Positions 14,967 through 22,114 of a stretch of 22,788 nt of DNA are shown here, in pieces; position 1 is the stretch's first letter, and each line of letters starts with the position of its first letter. The DNA is taken from positions 1-22,788 of the forward strand of contig CAKOVA010000032.1 of assembly GCA_934120735.1 (NCBI GenBank), given 5' to 3'. Source of the stretch: an uncultured Prevotella sp. (GTDB lineage Bacteria; Bacteroidota; Bacteroidia; Bacteroidales; Bacteroidaceae). The position numbers were made by a program, and so were the translations under genes. The notes beneath the pieces were generated by a model, which ran no database searches, was not told where the DNA came from, and saw only the letters and a program-made list of their open reading frames with translations.

Positions 14967-15212
14967 AGTTTTTTAGTTTGTTAGTTTTTTAGTTTATGAG
15001 TTTTTCTAGTTGACAAGTTGACAAGTTGACGAGTTGACGAGTTGATAGCCCAACTAATCATAAAGTTTTTAGTTGACGAGTTGACAAGTTAACAAGTTGA
15101 CGAGTTGATAGCTCAGCTAATCATAAAGTTCAAAGTTCAAATCTCAAAGTTCAAAGTTCAAAGTTCAAAGTTCAAAGTAAGTACAGTTCAATGTTCAAAT
15201 CTCAAAGTTCAA
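14967..15212. repeat. Array 4: compound 8-bp and 7-bp array between two minus-strand genes
   Basis: From left: 8-bp AGTT-N4 units (AGTTTTTT, AGTTTGTT, then AGTTGACA, AGTTGACG, AGTTGATA). Then come a 16-bp linker GCCCAACTAATCATAA (15048-15063), a second run of 8-bp units, and a second linker GCTCAGCTAATCATAA (15111-15126). The rest is 7-bp AGTTCAA units with ATCTCAA variants. The RteC-like gene's stop TGA (15204-15202) and its last codons lie in the final heptamers. The linker and heptamers recur in the composite element at 21806-22109. Confidence 0.88.
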
Positions 15213-15558
15213 AGATAAATCGTGCCAGCGGCTCTTCCCCTTGCTCCATCAGGTGGCGGCAGCGGGTGAGGAGCAGCAGATCAGGGTTCTTGCGCTTTCG
15301 CACATTATTCATCACCGTGTTAGGTTTGCGGGGCGAGGGCAGGTGAAGCCGCTCGCAAAGAAGGTTGACGGTGGTGCTGAAGTTAAGCACCTGTCCGTGT
15401 TCATCGATGGTCAGCCCGTCGTACCACATCATGTGGACCAGTTCAACCAAGTCGGACACAGTGCCCAACCACCGCACCTGACTGCCATCTGGCAACCTCA
15501 TCAACCTTTCAAACGTGTTTCTCATGGCATCTTTTGCCTGTTTTTGTGTGATTTCCAT
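15202..15558 (-). CDS. Small RteC-like protein
   Basis: The 118-residue protein contains a segment (about 28-85) with RWLGTVSDLVELVHMMWYDG followed by a helical stretch and NTVMNNVRKRKNP. This resembles the C-terminal domain of RteC, the excision regulator of Bacteroides conjugative transposons (pattern W-TG-x-x-LVELIYAL then a basic RxRK motif). Stand-alone copies are common in Bacteroidetes. No transposon genes are beside it, so a regulatory role is only inferred. The last residues (FEL) and stop are encoded by the 7-bp array. A TATCTTTGC box on the minus strand (15708-15700) may drive it and the DUF4373-like gene. Confidence 0.6.
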   Translation of the reverse strand: MEITQKQAKDAMRNTFERLMRLPDGSQVRWLGTVSDLVELVHMMWYDGLTIDEHGQVLNFSTTVNLLCERLHLPSPRKPNTVMNNVRKRKNPDLLLLTRCRHLMEQGEEPLARFIFEL

Positions 15559-16079
15559 TTTTACTTTACAGTTTATATATACTTGATTATCCTAATTGCA
15601 ATCATCCCTACCCTCTCTTCGTCCATTTACTCTGTGGACCGGAACATGATGCATCACGCACCTACGCTGGGGAAATCAGGGATGTGCCTTTCCTTATTTG
15701 CAAAGATACTGTCGATTTGCGCAATATTTGTTCCATTTACAGAGTTTAAATCGGACGAATTATTAAATTGTGTTCAAACCCTTTGTACATGAGGATTTAG
15801 CCGCCTATCACTGCCAAGCTCTTGTATAAAAAGAAGTCATCTACTTGATTGATAACGGTTTACCTATAAACGAACACCATCTGCTGGAACTATTCTTTCC
15901 AAAGCATAGTGAATGAAAGTGAAAAAAGTGAGCAGATTCTACGGCAAGACACATTAGTTTAAAAGAAGTCGCCTTCAAGGTGACAAGCAAAGATGGTTTT
16001 TCTTGCTTTTATTTGCAAAAAATATTTATCTTTGCATACAGCAAAATGGCAGGATAAACCTGCAGAACAAAGACATCAC
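15559..16079. other. 521-base spacer with divergent promoters and a possible gene remnant
   Basis: The left part holds a minus-strand -7 box TATCTTTGC (15708 down to 15700), without a clear -33 element, suited to the RteC-like gene. The right part holds the lipA promoter. Between them a plus-strand frame stays open from 15767 except for one internal TAA (15827-15829) and ends at TGA after 15913. It reads like protein (DNGLPINEHHLLELFF) but has no usable start. No repeat array lies in this spacer. Confidence 0.45.
16003..16035 (+). promoter_or_regulatory. Predicted lipA promoter
   Basis: TATCTTTGC (16027-16035) matches the -7 element and TTG (16003-16005) lies 21 bases upstream. Initiation near 16042 supports the lipA ATG at 16080 over the in-frame ATG at 15993, which lies upstream of the promoter. 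Confidence 0.6.
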
Positions 16080-17003
16080 ATGGACAAAACACAACGAAAA
16101 CTTATATTAAGGAAGCCTCGCTGGCTGTACACCCGGATAGAGGGTGGCGAGAAATACGGCATGGTGGAAGACACCATCGCACAAAACGGACTGCACACTA
16201 TTTGCAGCAGTGGCAAATGTCCCAACAGGGGACACTGCTGGAAACACGGCACGGCCACCTTCATGATTTTAGGCGACCGCTGCACGCGCGCCTGTCGCTT
16301 CTGCGCCACGATGACGGGTCACCCGCTGCCCCCCGATGGCACGGAGCCGATAAAGATAGCTCGATCGGTGAAGGCGATGGGACTGAAACATGCCGTGATT
16401 ACCTCCGTCGACCGCGACGATCTGCCCGACAAGGGGGCGGCTCACTGGGCCGAAACCATCCGGGAGGTGCGCCGCCTGTGCCCCGACACCATCATCGAGA
16501 TACTCATTCCCGACTACCGGGGCCGAGAGCTTCAAACCGTGCTGAATGCCCAACCCGACATCGTGGGACACAACTTGGAAACGGTTGAACGGCTCACGCC
16601 ATCGGTCCGCAGTAGGGCCACCTACCGCAACAGTATGGCAGTGCTGCAAGAGATTGCCGCAGCCGGATTCATCGCCAAGACAGGCATCATGGTGGGATTG
16701 GGCGAACGGCCCGACGAGGTGACGCAGTTGCTACGCGAAGCTCGTGAGGCGGACTGTCGCATGCTGACCATCGGACAGTACCTGCAACCCTCATCCGCCC
16801 AGCTTGACGTGGTGGAGTACGTGCATCCCGACACCTTCGCCCTGTACAAGCAGCAGGCATTGGAATTGGGCTTCGACCATGTGGAGAGCGGTCCGCTGGT
16901 GCGCTCATCGTACATGGCCGAGCAATCGTTCGTGAGCATGATGGTCAAGCGCAACGACACGCCCTGCGATGTATCAAAAGCGACTGCGAACAGACAAGCG
17001 TGA
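16080..17003 (+). CDS. lipA: Lipoyl synthase
   Basis: The 307-residue radical-SAM enzyme inserts two sulfurs into protein-bound octanoyl chains to make lipoyl groups for 2-oxoacid dehydrogenases and the glycine cleavage system. Both iron-sulfur cluster motifs are present: the auxiliary C-x4-C-x5-C (Cys42, Cys47, Cys53) and the SAM cluster C-x3-C-x2-C (Cys68, Cys72, Cys75 in CTRACRFC). The C-terminal RSSYMAE supplies the conserved serine that binds the auxiliary cluster. Length is typical. The start at 16080 is fixed by the promoter position and the family N-terminus. No lipB is adjacent. Confidence 0.96.
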   Translation: MDKTQRKLILRKPRWLYTRIEGGEKYGMVEDTIAQNGLHTICSSGKCPNRGHCWKHGTATFMILGDRCTRACRFCATMTGHPLPPDGTEPIKIARSVKAMGLKHAVITSVDRDDLPDKGAAHWAETIREVRRLCPDTIIEILIPDYRGRELQTVLNAQPDIVGHNLETVERLTPSVRSRATYRNSMAVLQEIAAAGFIAKTGIMVGLGERPDEVTQLLREAREADCRMLTIGQYLQPSSAQLDVVEYVHPDTFALYKQQALELGFDHVESGPLVRSSYMAEQSFVSMMVKRNDTPCDVSKATANRQA

Positions 17004-17137
17004 AGGAGGCAGGCGCACATGTTGACAAAAACTCTTTGAAACCCAAACAAACACGAGAAATCATATATATGATTGACAACATACTGGAATACAACAAACA
17101 ATTGACAATACACATTATATAATAAAAAAGAAACAAT
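17004..17137 (+). promoter_or_regulatory. lipA-fucosidase spacer with a 14-bp palindrome
   Basis: The 134-base spacer is AT-rich and holds a perfect 14-bp palindrome ATCATATATATGAT (17060-17073), about 65 bases before the fucosidase ATG. No TAnnTTTG promoter is evident, so the palindrome may be an operator or chance in AT-rich DNA. Confidence 0.3.
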
Positions 17138-18952
17138 ATGAAAACACGAAGGCTCCTACTGGCCATAACGCTGGCCGGCAGTATGACTGTACATGCCAAG
17201 GACAACGACAAGGCACCCGCACCGGTGATGCCCGTCCCCACCGAGCATCAGGTGAGGTGGCAGCAGATGGAGACTTACGCCTTCGTCCACTTTGGTCTGA
17301 ACACCTTCAACGACCGCGAATGGGGTTACGGCGACTCCAAATTGGAAACGTTCAATCCCACCAGGCTCGACTGCGAGCAATGGGCGCAAACTTTTGTCAA
17401 GGCGGGTCTGAAGGGTGTCATCATCACCGCCAAGCATCACGACGGCTTCTGCCTGTGGCCCACCAACTACACCGACTACAGCATACGCAACACGCCTTAC
17501 AAGGAAGGAAAGGGCGACGTGGTGGGCGAGCTGGCCGCGGCATGCAAGAAATACGGACTGAAGTTTGGCGTGTACCTCTCACCCTGGGACAGGCACCAGG
17601 CTTTCTACGGCACACCGTTTTATGTAGACTACTTCTACCACCAGCTGCGTGAGCTGTTCACGCGCTACGGCAACATCTTCGAGATTTGGTTCGATGGCGC
17701 CAACGGCGGCGACGGATGGTATGGCGGTGCCAAGGAAACGCGCACCATCAACCGCCGCACATACTACCAGTACGACCGAGCCTACCAGCTGATTGACGAG
17801 CTGCAACCGCAGTGCATCGTGTTCTCTGACGGCGGACCGGGCTGCCGATGGGTGGGCAACGAACAGGGTTATGCCCATGCCACCAACTGGTCGTTCCTGC
17901 GCCGAGGCGACGTGTTCCCAGGCTATAAGAAACACTACGAGCTGCAACAAGGACATGCCGACGGCAATCAATGGGTGCCGGCAGAGTGCGACGTGTCCAT
18001 CCGACCGGGATGGTTCTACCATGAGAATCAGGACAGTTTGGTGAAATCAGTGGATCATCTCACCGACCTCTATTACCGCAGCGTGGGACACAACGCCAAC
18101 TTCCTCATCAACTTCCCCGTCAACAAGGAGGGGCGCATCCATCCCACCGACTCTGCACGCATCGTGGCCATGCACGAGCGTGTGACGACTGAGCTGAGCA
18201 ACAACCTCCTGCGGGGCGCTCGCATCAAAGCGTCTGACGAGCGTGGAAGACGGTTTGGGGTGAAGGCCCTCACCGACAACAACTACGACACCTATTGGGC
18301 CACAGAAGACGGGGTGCTGAAGGCCGACCTCCACATCACGTTCACTCGTTCCACAAGTCTCAACCGCCTGATGCTGCAAGAGTACATTCCGCTGGGACAG
18401 CGCGTCAAGAGCTTCACCGTGGAGTACCTCTCGGGCAAGCAGTGGCTACCCATCCGGCTCAACGAAGAAACCACCACCATCGGCTACAAACGACTGCTGC
18501 GTTTCAAGCCCATCACCACTCGGCAGCTGCGTATCCGCTTCAACAACGCGCGTGGATGCCTCTGCATCAGTGAGATAGCCGCTTACCACGCTCCCAACGC
18601 ACAAGAAAGTTTTGAGTTGAAAGAAGCCGATCTGAAGGGTTATGCGTTTACCCAAGTGGCCGGCACGGCAGAGAATGAGGTGTTGATGGATCTGGGACAG
18701 AGCCGCACCGTGAGTTCACTGCACTACCTACCAGCACAAAACGGCATCGCAACACATTACGAGATACTCGTTGGCGACGAACCCTCACAACTGCGAACCC
18801 TCACCACGGGCGAGTTCTCAAATATCCGCAATAACCCCATTCGACAGGATGTATACCTCACCCCCACCCCCGCCCGCTACATCATGCTGCGTGCCCTGCG
18901 AACGGTAGACGGCAGCAAGCGCCTACTGTTCGACAAGCTGGTGGTGAGATAG
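17138..18952 (+). CDS. Secreted alpha-L-fucosidase (GH29) with C-terminal discoidin-like domain
   Basis: The 604-residue protein has a signal peptide (about 1-20, ending TVHA) and a GH29 catalytic domain (about 30-345). Landmarks are AFVHFGLNTF, the substrate-binding AKHHDGFCLW (100-107), GVYLSPWDRH, and the nucleophile Asp186 in EIWFDGANG. A C-terminal F5/8-type (discoidin) carbohydrate-binding module follows (about 350-487, from ARIKASDERG to CLCISEIAAYH), then a second beta-rich region. The enzyme removes alpha-linked fucose from host or plant glycans in the periplasm or at the cell surface. No SusCD pair is near. The start follows AAAAAAGAAACAAT. An 8-bp repeat array begins 6 bases after the stop. 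Confidence 0.93.
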   Translation: MKTRRLLLAITLAGSMTVHAKDNDKAPAPVMPVPTEHQVRWQQMETYAFVHFGLNTFNDREWGYGDSKLETFNPTRLDCEQWAQTFVKAGLKGVIITAKHHDGFCLWPTNYTDYSIRNTPYKEGKGDVVGELAAACKKYGLKFGVYLSPWDRHQAFYGTPFYVDYFYHQLRELFTRYGNIFEIWFDGANGGDGWYGGAKETRTINRRTYYQYDRAYQLIDELQPQCIVFSDGGPGCRWVGNEQGYAHATNWSFLRRGDVFPGYKKHYELQQGHADGNQWVPAECDVSIRPGWFYHENQDSLVKSVDHLTDLYYRSVGHNANFLINFPVNKEGRIHPTDSARIVAMHERVTTELSNNLLRGARIKASDERGRRFGVKALTDNNYDTYWATEDGVLKADLHITFTRSTSLNRLMLQEYIPLGQRVKSFTVEYLSGKQWLPIRLNEETTTIGYKRLLRFKPITTRQLRIRFNNARGCLCISEIAAYHAPNAQESFELKEADLKGYAFTQVAGTAENEVLMDLGQSRTVSSLHYLPAQNGIATHYEILVGDEPSQLRTLTTGEFSNIRNNPIRQDVYLTPTPARYIMLRALRTVDGSKRLLFDKLVVR

Positions 18953-18958
18953 ATTGCA

Positions 18959-19014
18959 AGTTTACGAGTTTACGAGTTGACGAGTTGACGAGTTGACAAG
19001 TTGACGAGTTGATG
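18959..19014 (+). repeat. Array 5: seven 8-bp AGTTKACG units after the fucosidase gene
   Basis: AGTTTACG twice, AGTTGACG twice, AGTTGACA, AGTTGACG and AGTTGATG run in perfect 8-base register. A 7-bp inverted repeat GATGGCT (19011-19017) and AGCCATC (19043-19049) starts in the last unit and could act as a hairpin 3' to the fucosidase transcript. Confidence 0.9.
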
Positions 19015-19056
19015 GCTCATGAGCTGAGAGGTTCACGAGAAAAGCCATCAGCTCGT

Positions 19057-19120
19057 CAGCTTGTTTGTTTATCAGCGTGTTTGTTTGACAGCGTGTTTGT
19101 TTGCCAGCTTGTTTGTTTAT
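19057..19120 (+). repeat. Four 16-bp direct repeats CAGC-TGTTTGTTT
   Basis: CAGCTTGTTTGTTTAT, CAGCGTGTTTGTTTGA, CAGCGTGTTTGTTTGC and CAGCTTGTTTGTTTAT follow one another exactly, and a fifth CAGC starts at 19121. The first and last units are identical. Confidence 0.92.
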
Positions 19121-19211
19121 CAGCTATTCTTTACAAAAACTGATAACCTATTAGCTATTTTTATTCAAGTTAATTATCTAAAAATATAATTTCTTTCATA
19201 AATTCATAGAT

Positions 19212-19289
19212 AAAGTTTTCCAAAACTTTTTATAACTTATTGTATTTAAAGCGATTAACTTTTATTAACTTGATAAAAGTTTTCCAAAA
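19212..19289 (+). promoter_or_regulatory. Paired GTTTTCCAAAA motifs upstream of nrdD, candidate operators
   Basis: The 14-mer AAAGTTTTCCAAAA occurs at 19212-19225 and 19276-19289, 64 bases apart. The first copy extends to a perfect palindrome AAAGTTTT-CC-AAAACTTT (19212-19229). A 9-bp inverted repeat AACTTTTAT/ATAAAAGTT (19257-19265 and 19273-19281) overlaps the second copy. Both lie 24-100 bases upstream of the nrdD -7 box. They do not match the classical NrdR box. Confidence 0.45.
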
Positions 19290-19312
19290 TGATTTTTCAT
19301 TGAAATATTTAC

Positions 19313-19321
19313 TATCTTTGC
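19313..19321 (+). promoter_or_regulatory. Predicted nrdD -7 promoter element
   Basis: TATCTTTGC matches TAnnTTTGC. No TTG is found at the normal -33 distance, suggesting activator dependence or a weak promoter. Initiation near 19328 would give a leader of about 240 bases consisting largely of repeat arrays. Confidence 0.45.
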
Positions 19322-19381
19322 AAAGCAATAAAAAAGATAGTAAGCAAGCACAATGTTTTCTTCCAGGGGCATCCTGGACAA

Positions 19382-19488
19382 CTAGTGATTCTAGAAAAAC
19401 TAGGAACCCTAGAAAACCTAGGAAAACTAGAAAACATAGGAAACTAGAAATCCTAGAAAAACTAGAAATCCTAGATATCCTAGAAGAA
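19382..19488 (+). repeat. Array 6: twelve CTAG-N5 units in the nrdD leader
   Basis: Twelve units follow each other: eleven start CTAG, and one reads ATAG and is 8 bp long. Variable parts include AAAAC, AAATC, GAACC and AAAAA. The same unit sequences (CTAGAAATC, CTAGGAAAA) occur in array 3 read on the minus strand, so the two arrays belong to one family. Confidence 0.9.
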
Positions 19489-19562
19489 CTCGTCAACTAA
19501 AAAACTCATAAACTCGTAACTATCAACTCGTAAACTTGTCAACTCGTAAACTCGTAAACTAA
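19489..19562 (-). repeat. Array 7: degenerate AGTTTACG units in inverted orientation before nrdD
   Basis: Read on the minus strand the segment gives AGTTTACG twice, AGTTGACA, AGTTTACG, AGTTGATA, then shorter variants and AGTTGACG. It is the reverse-oriented counterpart of array 5, and it ends 6 bases before the nrdD ATG. No Shine-Dalgarno sequence remains between them. Confidence 0.8.
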
Positions 19563-19568
19563 AAACAC

Positions 19569-21776
19569 ATGATTCAAACCATAGTGAAGCGCGACGGACG
19601 CATAGTAGGCTTCAACGACCAAAAAATCATGGCTGCCATCCGAAAAGCCATGCTACACACCGAAAAAGGTGAAGACGAACGACTCATACAGCAAATCACC
19701 GACCACATCTCGGTTCACGGCAAACCGCAAATGTCGGTGGAGGACATCCAAGACGCTGTAGAAATGGAACTCATGAAGAGTGCCCGCAAAGACGTGGCAC
19801 AGAAGTACATCGCCTATCGCAACCAGCGCAGCATTGCACGCAAGGCAAAGACACGCGACGTGTTCTTAGACATTGTGAACATCAAGAACAACGATGTGAC
19901 ACGCGAGAACGCCAACATGAACGCTGACACGCCAGCCGGCATGATGATGAAGTTCGCCTCGGAAACCACCAAACCCTTCGTAGACGACTATCTGCTGTCA
20001 GAGCAAAGTCGTGAGGCGGTGGCACACAATCTGCTGCACGTACACGACAAAGACTACTACCCCACCAAGTCGCTCACCTGCTGCCAGCACCCATTGGACA
20101 ACATCCTACAACATGGGTTCACCGCTGGACACGGTTCTTCCAGACCCGCCAAGCGCATCGAGACAGCCGCTGTGCTGGCGTGCATCTCCTTGGAGTGCGC
20201 ACAAAACGAGATGCACGGTGGACAAGCCATCCCTGCCTTCGACTTCTATCTCGCCCCCTTCGTGCGCTCCTCTTATATAGAAGAGGTGAAAAATCTGGAA
20301 AATCTCTATGGTGACAACTTCGAACACCTGTACCAAACCGAGATAGACGACTACATCGACCGCCCACTCAACGGACTGAAAGGTGATGCACGCATCAAGC
20401 AACATGCCATCAACCGCACCGTGGCACGCGTACACCAGTCGATGGAAGCCTTCATCCACAACATGAACACCATCCACTCACGTGGAGGAAACCAAGTAGT
20501 GTTCTCGTCCATCAACTACGGTACGGACACCTCTGCCGAAGGACGTTGCGTGATACGTGAATTGCTCAACAGCACCTACCAAGGCGTGGGCAACGGCGAG
20601 ACTGCCATCTTCCCCATACAGATTTGGAAGAAGAAACGGGGCGTGAGCTATCTGCCCAATGACCGCAACTACGACCTGTACTGTCTGGCGTGCAAGGTGA
20701 CGGCACGGAGATTCTTCCCCAACTTCCTGAACCTTGATGCCACCTTCAACCAACACGAGCTGTGGCGTGCCGACGACCCCAAGCGATATATGTACGAAAT
20801 GGCAACCATGGGATGCCGCACTCGTGTGTTTGAAAACAGATATGGCTTGAAAACGAGTGTGGGCAGGGGCAACCTTTCGTTCTCCACCATCAACATCGTG
20901 CGACTCGCCATTGAGTGCATGGACATCAAAGACAAAGAGCAACGCATCGCCAAGTTCTTTGCCAAGCTCGATGACATGCTGGAAATCACTGCCAAGCAAC
21001 TCGACGACCGTTTCCAATTCCAAAAGACAGCCTTCGCCAAGCAGTTCCCCTTGCTGATGTCAAAACTGTGGGGTGGCTGCGAACAGCTGGAGCCAAACGA
21101 CACCATAGAGAGCGTCATCAATCAAGGCACCTTGGGCATTGGGTTCATCGGATTGGCAGAATGTCTCGTGGCACTCGTAGGAAAGCACCACGGAGAGTCG
21201 GAAGAAGCGCAAGCGTTGGGCATCAAAATCGTGACCTACATGCGCGACCGCTCCAAAGACTTCTGCGAGCAGTACCAACACAACTACAGCATCCTCGCCA
21301 CACCTGCCGAAGGATTGGCTGGAAAGTTCACCAAGAAAGACCGCAAGGAGTTTGGCGCACTGCCAGGCATCACCGACCGTGACTACTACACCAACTCTAA
21401 CCATGTGCCCGTGTACTACAAGTGCAGCGCACGCCATAAGGCTGAGGTAGAAGCTCCCTACCATGACCTGACCCGTGGTGGTCACATCTTCTACGTGGAG
21501 ATAGACGGAGACGCCACGCACAACCCACAAGTCATCATGAACGTGGTAGACATGATGGATCGTTACAACATGGGCTACGGCAGCGTGAACCACAACCGCA
21601 ACCGCTGCATGGACTGCGGATACGAGAACGCTGACGCACACCTCGACACCTGTCCTAAGTGCGGTAGTCATCACATCGACCGTCTGCAACGCATCACAGG
21701 CTACCTCGTTGGCACTACCGACCGCTGGAACGCTGGCAAGTTAGCAGAGCTCAACGATAGAGTGACGCACGAGTAG
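19569..21776 (+). CDS. nrdD: Anaerobic (class III) ribonucleoside-triphosphate reductase, large subunit
   Basis: The 735-residue glycyl-radical enzyme reduces ribonucleotides to deoxyribonucleotides under anoxia in the cytoplasm. An N-terminal ATP-cone allosteric domain is visible (about 1-95, from IVKRDGRIVGFNDQKIMAAI). The catalytic barrel includes HVHDKDYY, LTCCQHPLDN, GGNQVVFSSINYG and GIGFIGLAECLVAL. A C-terminal zinc site has Cys680, Cys683, Cys695 and Cys698. The glycyl-radical loop RITGYLVGTTDRWN holds Gly711 as the radical site. The radical is installed by NrdG, encoded downstream. The ATG at 19569 is chosen because the ATP cone starts right there. Translation initiation has no visible purine-rich site. 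Confidence 0.96.
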   Translation: MIQTIVKRDGRIVGFNDQKIMAAIRKAMLHTEKGEDERLIQQITDHISVHGKPQMSVEDIQDAVEMELMKSARKDVAQKYIAYRNQRSIARKAKTRDVFLDIVNIKNNDVTRENANMNADTPAGMMMKFASETTKPFVDDYLLSEQSREAVAHNLLHVHDKDYYPTKSLTCCQHPLDNILQHGFTAGHGSSRPAKRIETAAVLACISLECAQNEMHGGQAIPAFDFYLAPFVRSSYIEEVKNLENLYGDNFEHLYQTEIDDYIDRPLNGLKGDARIKQHAINRTVARVHQSMEAFIHNMNTIHSRGGNQVVFSSINYGTDTSAEGRCVIRELLNSTYQGVGNGETAIFPIQIWKKKRGVSYLPNDRNYDLYCLACKVTARRFFPNFLNLDATFNQHELWRADDPKRYMYEMATMGCRTRVFENRYGLKTSVGRGNLSFSTINIVRLAIECMDIKDKEQRIAKFFAKLDDMLEITAKQLDDRFQFQKTAFAKQFPLLMSKLWGGCEQLEPNDTIESVINQGTLGIGFIGLAECLVALVGKHHGESEEAQALGIKIVTYMRDRSKDFCEQYQHNYSILATPAEGLAGKFTKKDRKEFGALPGITDRDYYTNSNHVPVYYKCSARHKAEVEAPYHDLTRGGHIFYVEIDGDATHNPQVIMNVVDMMDRYNMGYGSVNHNRNRCMDCGYENADAHLDTCPKCGSHHIDRLQRITGYLVGTTDRWNAGKLAELNDRVTHE

Positions 21777-21805
21777 AAAGAACACACAGACAGCCCATCC
21801 CCCAA

Positions 21806-22109
21806 AAGCCTCTCCCCCGACCCCTCCCCAAAAGGGAGGGGAGTAGATAGCTGGCTTGTTAGTTGTCAAGTTGACAAGTTAATAGTTCAACTAATCATAA
21901 AGTTCAGATCTAAAGTTCAAATCTAAAGTTCAAAGTTCAAATCTCAAAGTTCAAAGTAATCCGCTAACCATAAAGTTCAAAGCTCAAAGTTCAAAGCTCA
22001 AAGTAATCCGCTAACCATAAAGTTCAAAGTTCAAATCTCAAAGTTCAAAGTTTAAAGTAATCCGCTAACCACTCCCCTCCCCCTCGGGGAGGGGTCGGGG
22101 GAGAGGCTT
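21806..22109. repeat. Composite repeat element with perfect 24-bp inverted ends between nrdD and nrdG
   Basis: The ends are a perfect 24-bp inverted repeat (21806-21829 and 22086-22109, beginning AAGCCTCTCCCCCGACCC). Each end also folds on its own: CCCCTCCC/GGGAGGGG (21821-21828, 21834-21841) and CCCCTCCCC/GGGGAGGGG (22074-22082, 22086-22094). Inside are 8-bp AGTTGACA units, the linker CAACTAATCATAA (21888-21900), and 7-bp AGTTCAA units. GTAATCCGCTAACC occurs three times (21956, 22003, 22057). The linker and heptamers match array 4. No transposase or clear target-site duplication is seen. Confidence 0.88.
22097..22106 (+). promoter_or_regulatory. nrdG ribosome-binding site formed by the repeat element's right end
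   Basis: GGGGGAGAGG lies 8 bases before the nrdG ATG at 22115 and belongs to the 24-bp inverted terminal repeat. It is the only purine-rich tract upstream. If the two ends paired in mRNA, this site would be sequestered. Confidence 0.5.
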
Positions 22110-22114
22110 CATCT

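Larger units (their letters stand above)
18953..19568. other. 616-base nrdD upstream region bounded by inverted AGTT arrays
   Basis: No convincing gene is present. From left to right it holds an AGTTGACG array, a hairpin, a 16-bp repeat block, an AT-rich stretch with two GTTTTCCAAAA motifs, the nrdD -7 box, a CTAG array, and an AGTTTACG-type array in inverted orientation ending at the nrdD start. The outermost arrays are the same 8-bp family facing each other. Several parts are listed separately. Confidence 0.7.

Noticed and set aside
17102..17123. TTGACA and TATAAT upstream of the fucosidase gene
   Set aside because: The spacing is only 10 bases and Bacteroidetes primary sigma factors do not use this consensus.
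19230..19500. Open frames on both strands (86-88 codons) across the CTAG array
   Set aside because: The predicted residues are periodic products of the 9-bp repeat (RKTRNPRK, EILEKLEIL). The plus-strand frame would start upstream of the nrdD promoter and has no family resemblance.
3300..22070. CRISPR-like arrays
   Set aside because: Units are 7-16 bp, contiguous, without unique spacers, and no cas genes are present.
21806..22109. Miniature transposon (MITE) interpretation of the composite element
   Set aside because: The inverted ends fit, but no target-site duplication is visible and the interior is a tandem array shared with a locus lacking such ends; left as a repeat element of unknown type.
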